Shown here: piece after piece, positions 52,557 through 61,893 of the stretch
Layout of the letters: each line of letters starts with the position of its first letter
Numbering within the stretch: position 1 is the stretch's first letter
NCBI RefSeq assembly: GCF_040881935.1
Contig: NZ_JBBECH010000057.1
Location: 1 to 64,000, forward strand
From: Saccharospirillum sp040881935
GTDB lineage: Bacteria; Pseudomonadota; Gammaproteobacteria; Pseudomonadales; Natronospirillaceae
DNA length: 64,000 nt
Reading direction: 5' to 3'
The notes under the pieces: model-generated
Database searches by the model: none
The model's input: the letters and a program-made list of their open reading frames with translations, nothing else
Told to the model about the DNA's origin: nothing
Made by a program: the position numbers and the translations under genes

Positions 52557-53423
52557 TCATGCCGGATTGGCCGACATGGAACGATTTTTATCCAGACGGT
52601 AAGCCAGGCCAATCGCCAACGATTGGGCCAGGCAGAGCGTCGGTGTCAGTGAACGAAAGCCGTGAACTTCGGCGTCGGGCAGGGTAAACACCACACTCCC
52701 GAAGTTCGCCAGCGGGCTCAATTTGCTGTCGGTAATGACGATGACAGGCACGCCCCGCTCGGCGGCGATGCGCACGCTGTCGTCGGTTTCGGCCGCATAG
52801 GGCCGAAAGCTGATCGCGATGACGGCGTCGCTGGCGCTGATGGTGCCCGCCTGCTCCTTGTACATGCCGCCGACGTTGTCTAGCAGGTGCGCCTTGCGGT
52901 CAATGTGGCGCAAGGCGTAAGCAAAATAGGTAGCCGGGACGAAGGAGCGGCGTACACCAATGATGTGTGTCGCGTCAGCCCGCGCCAGGATATCGATGGC
53001 CTGCTCCAGCGCATCGGCCGGGATGTGATCGTGCAGGCTGTGCAGCGCCAGCGAGTCGGCGTGTATGAATTCCCCGAGCAACTGGTGCGGTGATTGCGAT
53101 CCCGGGTCGCCGAGCGACTCGCGGGCGATACGAATGCGTTCGGTGTAACTCGGTGACTCCTGCATCAGGTTCTGCTGAAACAACCGCTGCATTTCAGTGA
53201 AGCCGCTGTACCCGAAGGCATTGGCGAATCGTACCAGGGTCGACGGATGCACTTTCGCATCGCTGGCGATGACTTGAACGGTGCCAAAGGCAATGTTGTT
53301 TGGGTGGTCTACAACATAGTGTGCCACTTGCCGCAGCCGCTTGCTGAGCGATTCGTAGTGTTCCTCGATGGCCCTCTGCAGATTAGCCAGGGTATCGGGA
53401 GCCTTGGTTGATTCAGTCGTCAT
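52557..53423 (-). CDS. iolR: RpiR family regulator (IolR-type)
   Basis: A 288-aa repressor. The N-terminal RpiR helix-turn-helix is at about 10-85 (IASDAKVHPSTLVRFANAFG). The C-terminal SIS sugar-phosphate-binding domain spans about 125-260 (AVIAISFRPYAAETDD, VPVIVITDSKLSPLA). ATG 53423 follows a weak purine-rich site; an upstream TTG is less likely. The matching operators (GGAA-N6-TTCC) lie upstream of this gene and in both divergent inositol promoters, as described for rhizobial IolR. Inducer is probably a phosphorylated intermediate such as 2-deoxy-5-keto-gluconate 6-phosphate. Confidence 0.88.
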   Translation of the reverse strand: MTTESTKAPDTLANLQRAIEEHYESLSKRLRQVAHYVVDHPNNIAFGTVQVIASDAKVHPSTLVRFANAFGYSGFTEMQRLFQQNLMQESPSYTERIRIARESLGDPGSQSPHQLLGEFIHADSLALHSLHDHIPADALEQAIDILARADATHIIGVRRSFVPATYFAYALRHIDRKAHLLDNVGGMYKEQAGTISASDAVIAISFRPYAAETDDSVRIAAERGVPVIVITDSKLSPLANFGSVVFTLPDAEVHGFRSLTPTLCLAQSLAIGLAYRLDKNRSMSANPA

Positions 53424-53462
53424 CAGTCTGTGTCTCGGGTTGCAAAAGCCGACCGCTAAAAT

Positions 53463-53476
53463 GGAATGAATTTTCC
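53463..53476 (-). promoter_or_regulatory. RpiR/IolR operator in the regulator's own promoter
   Basis: GGAATGAATTTTCC fits GGAA-N6-TTCC. On the minus strand it lies in the 17-base spacer between TTGCAA (53486-53481) and a weak -10 CATTTT (53463-53458), suggesting autorepression. Confidence 0.7.
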
Positions 53477-53613
53477 AGAATTGCAATAACGGTTTTTCAT
53501 ATTCAAACCGGGCTTGAAACCATTAACGGGTCTGGACGCTCATTCCGGGTAAATACGCTGGATATCACCAAGTAAGGAATGCCTCCGACCCGGCAGGGCC
53601 AGAGGCTGTAGGC

Positions 53614-54576
53614 CTAGCGGACTTCGCCGGCCAGTTCTTCGACCAGTTCAATGTTCTCTGCGGTGATGAATCCCGGGCCTGAGTTGACGTTATTGGCGGG
53701 AATAATGCCGTAACGGTTATACAGGTCCAGGAAGGTCACCGGCAGGTAACCCTGCAGGTAGGGTTGTTGGTCGATGGCGAAATCGATATGGCCTGCCTTG
53801 ATGGCCGCTGCGATCTGGTCGCTCAGGTCGAAGGTGGCGAAATAGACGTCACCGGCCTGACGGCTGCGTTCCAGGTAGCGCAGGGTTGGGTGGGCCGAGT
53901 TGGGTCCCAGCGCCAGGATGCCGTTAACGTCGGGGTTTTGACGCATATAAGCTTCCACGCTGCGTTCAACCTCGGACGGGTCGATGCCGGCATCGAGCAT
54001 GTGGCCCGACAGATCCACGCCCAGTGCATCGGCGAAACCCTGGCAGCGTTCGACTGAAGCCGGGTTGGTGATGTAGTGGTTAACGCACAGGAAGCTGGTA
54101 ACACCGGCGTCCTTTGCGCGCAAGCCAGCCCCGTGACCCGCATCGTACTCCGGCTGCCCGATGTGCAGCAGGGCGCCCAGCTCGCGGCTCTGCTCCTGGG
54201 TGCCCGAGTTGATGGTGATGACCGGAATACCCTGACGTACGGCATCCCGGATCGGACCTTCCAGCACTTCGAAATCAGCGATGCTGATGATGATGCCGTC
54301 CGGGTTGGAGGCGACCGTCTGTTGGGTGATGCGTGCCATATCGGCCAGGTCACCGTTGGTTGGGTTGCGGTATTGAACCTCCACACCATGGGTTTCCCCG
54401 GCTTCGCGGATGGCGTTCTTGATGGTGTTCCACCAGGAGTCGGAGTCGGGCGCATGGCTGATCAGCACGTAGCGATCAGGATCCTCGGCGGTGACATGGG
54501 CGGGAAGGGCGGCGCAGGCCAGGGCGATTAGCGACAGACTGATGCATTGCCCGATTCTTTTTATTGTGGCTTTCAT
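53614..54576 (-). CDS. Inositol/sugar ABC transporter substrate-binding protein
   Basis: A 320-aa periplasmic protein of the ribose/inositol (type 1 periplasmic) family. A signal peptide (about 1-30, IALACAALPAHVTA) is followed by YVLISHAPDSDSWWNTIKNA. GIIISIADFEVLEGPIRDA, IPVITINSGT and CVNHYITNPASVERCQGFAD are typical. It is transcribed leftward from the divergent promoter pair; permease and ATPase go rightward. The ligand is inferred from the surrounding inositol genes. Confidence 0.9.
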   Translation of the reverse strand: MKATIKRIGQCISLSLIALACAALPAHVTAEDPDRYVLISHAPDSDSWWNTIKNAIREAGETHGVEVQYRNPTNGDLADMARITQQTVASNPDGIIISIADFEVLEGPIRDAVRQGIPVITINSGTQEQSRELGALLHIGQPEYDAGHGAGLRAKDAGVTSFLCVNHYITNPASVERCQGFADALGVDLSGHMLDAGIDPSEVERSVEAYMRQNPDVNGILALGPNSAHPTLRYLERSRQAGDVYFATFDLSDQIAAAIKAGHIDFAIDQQPYLQGYLPVTFLDLYNRYGIIPANNVNSGPGFITAENIELVEELAGEVR

Positions 54577-54665
54577 CGAGATTCTCCTTGCGGGTTGTGA
54601 TCAGGCCAGGCACCAGGCTAGGCCCGTCTATGAAACCTTGCTATGAAACTAGTGTTCTTTATTTT

Positions 54666-54694
54666 TTATTATGGAATAAAAATTCCAAAAGCAA
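54666..54694 (-). promoter_or_regulatory. Leftward inositol promoter with IolR operator in its spacer
   Basis: On the minus strand TTGCTT (54694-54689), a 17-base spacer and TAATAA (54671-54666). The spacer contains GGAATAAAAATTCC (54673-54686), a perfect GGAA-N6-TTCC site. Confidence 0.7.
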
Positions 54695-54762
54695 AGATGG
54701 ACCTGTCATCGAACCTTGTCAAGCGATGACCGGAAAATAAATAAAACTTAAATTCTACTGTG

Positions 54763-54790
54763 TTGACTTTTGGAATTTTTATTCTATTCT
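54763..54790 (+). promoter_or_regulatory. Rightward inositol promoter with IolR operator in its spacer
   Basis: TTGACT (54763-54768), a 16-base spacer, then TATTCT (54785-54790). The operator GGAA-N6-TTCT (54772-54785, one mismatch) fills the spacer. Confidence 0.7.
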
Positions 54791-54868
54791 GGCAGCAGCC
54801 TGAGCGGATACGCACTCAAGGCGCACAACAAAAATGGTCAATAAAGACAATAATAGAGGACACCCACA

Positions 54869-56005
54869 ATGTCGGTTTCAACCCCCGCGGCAGGTGCGAC
54901 TGCCAAGGCGGAAGATGGCGCCCGGGACGAACGTCTGCGCCAGGTTTCGCGTGTTAAACGTCTGCTGAGTCGACCGGAGTTGGGTTCTATCTCCGGAACG
55001 ATTCTGGTTTTTATCTTCTTCATTATCGTGGCCGGCGATTCCGGCATGTTCGCCGCCAACGGTGTCATGAACTGGATGACCGTCTCCGGTCAGCTCGGCA
55101 TCATCGGCATCGGTGCTTGTATGCTGATGATCGGCGGCGAGTTCGACCTGTCCATCGGTTCGATGATCGGGTTCGCCGGGATGATGATTGCCATCCCCGC
55201 TGTCTATTGGGACTGGCCGGTCTGGTCGGCGATCATGTTCGCTTTCAGTTGCGCCCTGCTGATCGGGTTTACCAACGGGTTTATCGTGGTCAAAACCGGT
55301 TTGCCATCCTTTATCGTTAGCCTGGCGTTCCTGTTTATTCTGCGTGGTCTGACCATCGCGTTATCGATCCTGTTTACCGACAAGACCATTGTTGGCGGCG
55401 TGTCCGCAGTAGCTGAAGGTGATTGGCTGGGAGCGGCCTTTGGTGGTGAGATCGGTGGCTGGCTGTTTCAATGGCTGGCTGATATTGGCCTGATCGGTAC
55501 CTACCCCAATGGCGACGCCCTAGTGTCAGGGATACCCATGGTGATCGTCTGGTGGTTCCTGTTGGCGGTGGTGGCCAGTTGGGTGCTGATGCGCACACGC
55601 TACGGCAACTGGATATTCGCCACCGGCGGCGATGCCAAAGCCGCCAAAAACGTGGGCGTACCCACCGATAGGGTCAAGATCTGCCTGTTTATGTTTACCG
55701 CGTTCTGCGCCACCGTTCTGGCCGCCTGCCAGGTATTGGAGTTCGGTTCCGCAGCCGCCGACCGGGGGCTGCTGAAAGAGTTTGAAGCCATTATCGCCGC
55801 AGTGATTGGCGGGGCCTTGCTGACGGGTGGCTATGGGTCTGTCGTGGGTGCTTGCTTTGGGGCGTTGATTTTTGGCGTGGTGCAGATGGGCATCAATTTC
55901 GCTGGCTTCAATTCCGACTGGTTCCGGGTTTTCCTGGGTGGCATGTTGCTGATCGCCGTGTTGTTTAACAACTACATTCGCAAAAGTGTCACTGAGAGTG
56001 CCTGA
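54869..56005 (+). CDS. Inositol/sugar ABC transporter permease
   Basis: A 378-aa permease of the ribose/inositol (BPD_transp_2) family with about nine or ten helices. The family motif GGEFDLSIGSMIGFAGM is near residue 89, LPSFIVSLAFLFILRGL near 145, and AAVIGGALLTGGYGSVVGACFGALI near 308. GAGGAC precedes the ATG. It leads the plus-strand operon, 32 bp before the ATPase gene. Confidence 0.93.
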   Translation: MSVSTPAAGATAKAEDGARDERLRQVSRVKRLLSRPELGSISGTILVFIFFIIVAGDSGMFAANGVMNWMTVSGQLGIIGIGACMLMIGGEFDLSIGSMIGFAGMMIAIPAVYWDWPVWSAIMFAFSCALLIGFTNGFIVVKTGLPSFIVSLAFLFILRGLTIALSILFTDKTIVGGVSAVAEGDWLGAAFGGEIGGWLFQWLADIGLIGTYPNGDALVSGIPMVIVWWFLLAVVASWVLMRTRYGNWIFATGGDAKAAKNVGVPTDRVKICLFMFTAFCATVLAACQVLEFGSAAADRGLLKEFEAIIAAVIGGALLTGGYGSVVGACFGALIFGVVQMGINFAGFNSDWFRVFLGGMLLIAVLFNNYIRKSVTESA

Positions 56006-56037
56006 GGCTGACCGGAAATATAAACAGGAGCATGGTC

Positions 56038-56847
56038 ATGAGCGAATTTATTATTGAACTGAAAAAAGTAAGCCGGTATTTCGGCAGCGTTATTGCCCTG
56101 AAGGACATTGATATTCAGGTCAAAGTGGGTGAAGTTCATTGTCTGCTCGGTGACAACGGGGCCGGTAAATCGACACTGATCAAGACACTGGCAGGCGTTC
56201 ACCGCCCTAGCGAAGGCGAATACCTTTACGACGGTAAACCGATACGGTTGCAGTCGCCGCGGGATGCGCTGGATTACGGCATCGCCACGGTGTATCAGGA
56301 TCTGGCACTGGTGCCACTGATGAGCGTCACCCGCAATTTTTTTATGGGCCGGGAAATCGTCAAGGGTTGGGGGCCGTTCAAACGGTTCGACCTGGAAAAG
56401 GCCAACCGAATTGCGCAGCAAGGCCTGGCTGAAATGGGTATTCACGTGCGCGATCCGGAACAGGCTATTGGCACCATGTCCGGCGGTGAACGTCAGTGCC
56501 TGGCGATCGCCCGGGCCATTCATTTTGGCGCGCGTGTGCTGATTCTTGACGAACCAACGGCCGCGCTTGGCGTCAAGCAATGTGCCAACGTGCTCAAGGT
56601 TGTTGCCAAGGCTCGGGCTCGTGGCCTGGCGGTGATTCTGATTACCCACAATGTTCACCACGCCTTCCCTATTGCGGATCGGTTCACCCTACTTAACCGG
56701 GGCCAGAGCATGGGTACTTATTTGAAATCGGAAGTAACACGCGAAGACATTCTCGGCATGATGGCCGGTGGCGCTGAATTGGAAGAACTGGAGGCCGACC
56801 TGAATGAGTTTGCCCGTTCGGACGAACAGGCATCCGCCAACACATGA
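56038..56847 (+). CDS. Inositol/sugar ABC transporter ATP-binding protein (single-domain)
   Basis: A 269-aa ATPase with one ABC domain, like FrcA of fructose importers; ribose/inositol systems often have a double-length ATPase instead. Walker A is GDNGAGKST, the signature TMSGGERQCLAIARA, Walker B VLILDEPTAALG and the switch ITHNVHH. ATG 56038 is chosen because AGGAG at 56026-56030 is seven bases upstream; ATG 56032 is too close. Confidence 0.92.
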   Translation: MSEFIIELKKVSRYFGSVIALKDIDIQVKVGEVHCLLGDNGAGKSTLIKTLAGVHRPSEGEYLYDGKPIRLQSPRDALDYGIATVYQDLALVPLMSVTRNFFMGREIVKGWGPFKRFDLEKANRIAQQGLAEMGIHVRDPEQAIGTMSGGERQCLAIARAIHFGARVLILDEPTAALGVKQCANVLKVVAKARARGLAVILITHNVHHAFPIADRFTLLNRGQSMGTYLKSEVTREDILGMMAGGAELEELEADLNEFARSDEQASANT

Positions 56848-56884
56848 ACGATTCACGCGACCCTCGACAATCGGGAGAGGCAGT

Positions 56885-58006
56885 ATGAAAACATTAAAAA
56901 TTGGCTTGATCGGTACCGGCTTCATGGGCAAGGCGCACGCCATCGCCTACCATTCGGCGCCGGCGGTTTTTCCGCTCAGTGCCAACCTCCAATGTGAGCT
57001 GCTTGCTGAAGTCAATCCCGAACTGGCGGAGACCAAGGCCCGGGAGCTTGGGTTTCGCCGCTCCACTGGCGATTGGAAAGCCCTGGTCCGGGACCCTGAC
57101 GTGGACGTTGTGGACATATGTTCGCCCAATTTCCTACACAAGGAAATGGCGCTGGCAGCCATTGCCGCCGGCAAACACGTTTACTCCGAGAAGCCACTGG
57201 CACTGAACGCGGCGGATGCGCTGGAAATGACCGAAGCGGCGGAACGCGCCGGGGTGAAAACCCTGGTCGGCTTCAACTACGCCAAGAACCCGGCGGCTCA
57301 ACTGGCCCGGGAGATCATCGCAGCCGGTGAAATTGGCGAGGTAGTTCACTTTCGTGGCACCCACAACGAAGATTATCTGGCCGACCCCGAGGCTCCGTTC
57401 AGCTGGCGGTTGAAACGCGAATTTTCCGGCAGCGGCACCCTGGGGGACATGGGGTCTCACATCATCAACCTGGCGCAGCACCTGGTGGGCGAAATCACCG
57501 AGGTATCGGGCGACTTGCAAACCGTGATCAAACAACGCCCGGTCGCCGGGGAACCCGGCCGTCACGACACCGTGGAGAACGAAGACCAGGCGCATTGTCT
57601 GGTGCGCTTCGCCAGTGGCGCTATGGGCACTTTGGAATCAAGCCGAATTGCCTGGGGCCGGAAAATGGGGCTGACCTTCGAGATCACCGGTACGCGCGGC
57701 AGCATCGTGTTTGACCAGGAACGGATGAGCGAACTCAAGCTGTACACCGGTAACGATCCGGCCAACCGTTCCGGCTTCCGGACCCTGTTGCTCGGGCCGG
57801 AACATCCGGATTACGGGTATTTTTGCGTCGGTCCCGGCCATGGTGTCGGTTATAACGATCAAAAAACCATCGAAGTGCGTGATTTGGTGGAAGGGCTGGC
57901 GGCGGATCGCCCGCTATGGCCCAACTTTCGCGCCGCCTACGAAGTAAACCGGGTCATCGATGCCATTGAATTATCGCACGCCGAGGGTCGCTGGGTTCGC
58001 CCCTGA
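56885..58006 (+). CDS. Gfo/Idh/MocA family dehydrogenase (inositol locus, second copy)
   Basis: A 373-aa dehydrogenase: Rossmann IGLIGTGFMGKAHAIAYHSAP at the N-terminus, catalytic YSEKPLALN near residue 102, GFNYAKNPAAQ, and GDMGSHIINLAQHLVGE with the active-site histidine near residue 200. ATG 56885 has GGGAGAGG upstream; longer forms would overlap the ATPase gene. It is larger than the iolG at 51542 and of a different subfamily, probably for scyllo- or chiro-inositol or an intermediate. Located between transporter and iolC. Confidence 0.9.
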   Translation: MKTLKIGLIGTGFMGKAHAIAYHSAPAVFPLSANLQCELLAEVNPELAETKARELGFRRSTGDWKALVRDPDVDVVDICSPNFLHKEMALAAIAAGKHVYSEKPLALNAADALEMTEAAERAGVKTLVGFNYAKNPAAQLAREIIAAGEIGEVVHFRGTHNEDYLADPEAPFSWRLKREFSGSGTLGDMGSHIINLAQHLVGEITEVSGDLQTVIKQRPVAGEPGRHDTVENEDQAHCLVRFASGAMGTLESSRIAWGRKMGLTFEITGTRGSIVFDQERMSELKLYTGNDPANRSGFRTLLLGPEHPDYGYFCVGPGHGVGYNDQKTIEVRDLVEGLAADRPLWPNFRAAYEVNRVIDAIELSHAEGRWVRP

Positions 58007-58035
58007 CCATCGCTACTCTGCAGGAGAACAGGACT

Positions 58036-59967
58036 ATGTCGAACCCGACCGATGTCGATCAGCGTCCACTGGACGTGATTTGCCTGGGGCGGGCTGCGGT
58101 CGATCTGTACAGTGAACAGATTGGCAGCCGCCTGGAGGACGCCAGCAGCTTCGCTAAATATCTGGGGGGCTCCTCGGCCAACATCGCCTACGGCTCCGCC
58201 CGACTGGGCCTGAAATCGGCCATGCTAACCCGGGTGGGCGATGAGCACATGGGTCGTTTCGTGCGGGAGGAACTGGCCCGCGCCGGGGTGGATGTCAGCC
58301 ACGTGGTGACCGACCCGAAACGGCTGACCGGCCTGGTGATCCTGGGCCTGAAGGATAAGGACACCTTCCCGCTGATCTTTTATCGCCAGGACTGCGCCGA
58401 CATGGCGGTCAGTCCGGAAGATTTCAGCCCCGATTTTATTGGCTCCAGTAAATCACTGCTGATCACCGGTACCCATTTCTCAACGGCAAGCACCTATGAG
58501 ACCAGTCGCACCGCCATCGAGTACGCCCGCAAAGCGGGCACCCGGGTGATTCTGGACATCGATTACCGCCCGGTGCTCTGGGGCCTGACCGGGGTCGGGG
58601 AAGGCGAGAACCGCTTCGTCAGTTCCGAATCGGTCACTGGCCATCTGCAAAGCATTCTGCCGGAGCTGGATCTGGTCGTCGGTACCGAAGAAGAAGTACA
58701 TATAGCTGGCGGCAACGAGGATACGCTGACGGCGCTACGCCGGATTCGTGAACTGACCGATGCGACCATCGTCCTCAAGCTAGGCGCTCAGGGGTGCACC
58801 GTGCTTGACGGTGCCATACCGGGCAACACCGATGCGTTCGAAGTCCACACCGGTGTGCGCGTCGAGGTGCTGAATGTACTGGGCGCCGGCGATGCCTTCA
58901 TGTCCGGTTTTCTGCGCGGCTGGCTGCGCGACCAGTCGCATCAACAAAGCTGTGCCTACGCCAACGCCTGTGGCGCCCTGGTTGTGTCCCGGCACGGCTG
59001 CGCACCGGCCATTCCGGATGCGCGCGAGTTGGACGATTACCTGGCCCACGCCGAACAGATCAAACATCCGGATCAGGATGTGCGGCTGAACCGGTTGCAC
59101 CGTATCGCGGGCAGGCGACCGCCGGTCTCGGACGAAATCTATGGCCTGGCCTTTGATCACCGCAAGCAATTGCTGGAAATGGCTCGGGAGACCGGGGCGG
59201 ATCTGGAACGGATCGAGACGCTGAAACTGCTGTTGGTCAGGGCGGCGGAGCAGGGTGCCGAACGCGGCGGCGTGGCCGACAAGATCGGCGTGCTGGTCGA
59301 TGATACTTTTGGTCAGGATGCCTTGAACGCCGTTACTGGCCGGGGCTGGTGGATCGGCCGACCGGTCGAACTGCCGGCCTCCCTGCCGCTGGAGCTCGAA
59401 GGCGGGCGTTCAATTGGGTCGCGCCTGAAACACTGGCCCATCGAGCATGTGGTCAAATGTCTGGTGTTCTACCATCCGGACCAGCCCATCGCTATTCGCT
59501 TGCAGCAGGAGCGTCAAATTCAGGAGCTATACCGGGCCTGTCTCGCCTCGGGCCATGAACTGCTGATTGAGGTAATACCGCCCCGGGGCCTGCCGCAGGA
59601 TGACCTGACGCTGCCCCGGGCGTTGCAACGCTTCTACAATTTGGGCGTCTACCCGGACTGGTGGAAGCTGCCGGCACCGAGCCGGGTGACCTGGCAGCAT
59701 CTGACTGATCTGATCCGCCAGCGTGATGAACATTGCCGGGGTGTGGTGCTGCTCGGCCTGGACGCACCACTTGACGAACTGAAGCGGGAATTCAATCACA
59801 GTGCCGGCTTTGACATCTGCCGGGGCTTTACCGTCGGGCGCACGCTGTTTGGTGAACCGAGCCGACTCTGGCTCGGCGGTGACATCGACGACCGGTCCCT
59901 GATCCAACAGGTGAGCGACAATTACCTGGAACTTATTGAATGCTGGCGCGGACGCACCGCGGAATAA
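58036..59967 (+). CDS. iolC: 5-dehydro-2-deoxygluconokinase fused to DUF2090 aldolase-like domain
   Basis: A 643-aa two-domain enzyme. Residues 1-345 are a PfkB-family kinase that phosphorylates 5-keto-2-deoxygluconate (LGRAAVDLYSEQIGSRLED; LGGSSANIAYGSARLGL; the catalytic NVLGAGDAFMSGFLRG around residue 280). Residues about 350-643 are DUF2090 (YGLAFDHRKQLLEMARETGA, LLIEVIPPRGLP), thought to cleave the product into dihydroxyacetone phosphate and malonate semialdehyde, replacing IolJ. No separate iolJ is seen in the window. The fusion is known in proteobacteria. Confidence 0.93.
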   Translation: MSNPTDVDQRPLDVICLGRAAVDLYSEQIGSRLEDASSFAKYLGGSSANIAYGSARLGLKSAMLTRVGDEHMGRFVREELARAGVDVSHVVTDPKRLTGLVILGLKDKDTFPLIFYRQDCADMAVSPEDFSPDFIGSSKSLLITGTHFSTASTYETSRTAIEYARKAGTRVILDIDYRPVLWGLTGVGEGENRFVSSESVTGHLQSILPELDLVVGTEEEVHIAGGNEDTLTALRRIRELTDATIVLKLGAQGCTVLDGAIPGNTDAFEVHTGVRVEVLNVLGAGDAFMSGFLRGWLRDQSHQQSCAYANACGALVVSRHGCAPAIPDARELDDYLAHAEQIKHPDQDVRLNRLHRIAGRRPPVSDEIYGLAFDHRKQLLEMARETGADLERIETLKLLLVRAAEQGAERGGVADKIGVLVDDTFGQDALNAVTGRGWWIGRPVELPASLPLELEGGRSIGSRLKHWPIEHVVKCLVFYHPDQPIAIRLQQERQIQELYRACLASGHELLIEVIPPRGLPQDDLTLPRALQRFYNLGVYPDWWKLPAPSRVTWQHLTDLIRQRDEHCRGVVLLGLDAPLDELKREFNHSAGFDICRGFTVGRTLFGEPSRLWLGGDIDDRSLIQQVSDNYLELIECWRGRTAE

Positions 59968-59980
59968 CGAGGGGAGCGCA

Positions 59981-61879
59981 ATGTCTACCGAGAGCAGTGT
60001 TATGAAGATCGACAGCAGTACTTCGTCTACCATCAGACTGACCATGTCGCAGGCGCTGGTACGATACCTGGCCGCGCAGAAAATCGAGACCGAACATGGC
60101 GTCCAGTCATTATTTGAAGGCGTGTTTGCCATCTTCGGTCACGGTAACGTCGCCGGCATGGGTGAAGCCCTGTACCAGTATCGGGAATCTCTGCCCACGT
60201 ACCGGGCCCATAACGAGCAGGGCATGGCGCATGCCGCCATTGCCTTTGCCAAGGCCCACCGGCGCCGGCGCATGATGGCCTGCACCAGTTCCATCGGGCC
60301 GGGCGCCACCAACATGGTGACGGCCGCCGGTCTGGCGCATGCCAACCGGCTGCCGGTGTTGCTGCTGCCGGGCGATGTGTTCGCCAGCCGGACACCCGAC
60401 CCGGTGTTGCAACAGGTCGAACATTTTGGCGACCCGGGCATCAGCGTCAACGACGCCTTCCGGCCGGTCAGCCGGTATTTCGACCGCATCACCCGGCCGG
60501 AACAGATAATTACCAGCCTGCCAGCGGCGCTGGCGACCCTGCTCGACCCGGCCGACTGCGGTCCGGCGACGGTGGCGTTGTGTCAGGATGTGCAGGCCGA
60601 AGCCTACGATTACCCCGAATCGTTTTTCGCCGAGAAGGTGCATCGCATCCGCCGGTCTCCGGCGGATGAAGGCGAGCTGGATGCGGCGCTTGCCGTGCTC
60701 GGACGCGCCCGCAAGCCCTTGCTGGTGGCGGGCGGCGGCGTGCACTACGCCGGCGCGACCGACACCCTCAAGGCTTTCGCCGAGCGTCATGGCGTACCGG
60801 TCGCGGAAACCCAGGCGGGCAAGGGCGCTCTGGCCTGGGACCATCCTCTGTCAGTGGGCGCCATCGGCGTGACCGGAACGGTCATTGCCAACGAGTTGGC
60901 GGCCGGGGCGGACGTGATTCTGGCCGTTGGCACCCGATTGCAGGACTTCACCACCGCCTCCCGGACGCTGATGGGCCGACGCGATATCCCCATCATCGCG
61001 CTCAATGCGGCCCGGTTTGATGCCCACAAGCATCAGGCAGTACCGCTGCAGGCCGACGCCCGGGTCGGGCTGGAACAACTCGACCGGGCGCTGGCCGACT
61101 GGTCAAGCGACACCGGCTGGTTAGAACGTGCCACCCAGGGGGCTGCCGACTGGAACCGTTACTACGACCGGGTAACCGCGGCAGAAGGCGTGGAATCACC
61201 CACCGGCTTGCCGTCGGACGCCCAGGTGCTGGGCGCGGTCAAGCGCCAGTCCGGTCCGCGCGATGTTGTGGTCTGTGCCGCTGGTGGCCTGCCGGGCGAG
61301 TTACACAAGCTGTGGCGCACCGACGACCCGGGCGGCTATCACGTCGAATACGGCTATTCCTGCATGGGTTATGAAATCGCTGGCGGGCTGGGTGTGAAAA
61401 TGGCCCATCCCGACCGCGAGGTGTTCGTGGTGGTGGGTGACGGTTCCTACATGATGCTGAATTCGGAGCTGGCCACCAGTGTGATGATGGGTCACAAAAT
61501 CATTGTAGTGGTGCTCGACAACCGGGGCTACGGCTGCATCAACCGGTTGCAGAACGCCACCGGCGGCGCCGCCTTCAACAACCTGCTGGAAGATTGTCAT
61601 GCCATTCCCGAAGGGGCGCCGAAGTTGGATTTCGCCGCCCATGCCCGCGCACTCGGGGCCGAGTCGGAATCGGTCAGCGGTATCGCCGAACTCGAAGCCG
61701 CCCTGCAGCGAGCCCGACTGGCACAGCGTTCCTACGTAGTGGCACTGGACACCGACCCCTACGTCACCTCCGAAGGTGGAGACTGGTGGGACGTAGCCGT
61801 GCCCGAAGTCTCAACACGTTCCGAAGTGAGCCAGGCACGTGATGCCTACGAGACCGCCAAACACAAGCAACCCTATTGA
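59981..61879 (+). CDS. iolD: 3D-(3,5/4)-trihydroxycyclohexane-1,2-dione hydrolase
   Basis: Thiamine-diphosphate enzyme that opens the cyclitol ring to 5-deoxyglucuronate. 632 aa. The ThDP glutamate is in HNEQGMAHAAIAFAKAH near residue 78. The GDGSYMMLN motif near residue 486 is followed by VVVLDNRGYGCINRLQ, the C-terminal cofactor site. The ATG at 59981 has GAGGGGAG upstream; a TTG start further upstream overlaps iolC and is rejected. Confidence 0.95.
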   Translation: MSTESSVMKIDSSTSSTIRLTMSQALVRYLAAQKIETEHGVQSLFEGVFAIFGHGNVAGMGEALYQYRESLPTYRAHNEQGMAHAAIAFAKAHRRRRMMACTSSIGPGATNMVTAAGLAHANRLPVLLLPGDVFASRTPDPVLQQVEHFGDPGISVNDAFRPVSRYFDRITRPEQIITSLPAALATLLDPADCGPATVALCQDVQAEAYDYPESFFAEKVHRIRRSPADEGELDAALAVLGRARKPLLVAGGGVHYAGATDTLKAFAERHGVPVAETQAGKGALAWDHPLSVGAIGVTGTVIANELAAGADVILAVGTRLQDFTTASRTLMGRRDIPIIALNAARFDAHKHQAVPLQADARVGLEQLDRALADWSSDTGWLERATQGAADWNRYYDRVTAAEGVESPTGLPSDAQVLGAVKRQSGPRDVVVCAAGGLPGELHKLWRTDDPGGYHVEYGYSCMGYEIAGGLGVKMAHPDREVFVVVGDGSYMMLNSELATSVMMGHKIIVVVLDNRGYGCINRLQNATGGAAFNNLLEDCHAIPEGAPKLDFAAHARALGAESESVSGIAELEAALQRARLAQRSYVVALDTDPYVTSEGGDWWDVAVPEVSTRSEVSQARDAYETAKHKQPY

Positions 61880-61893
61880 TTGAGGCCTGAAAA

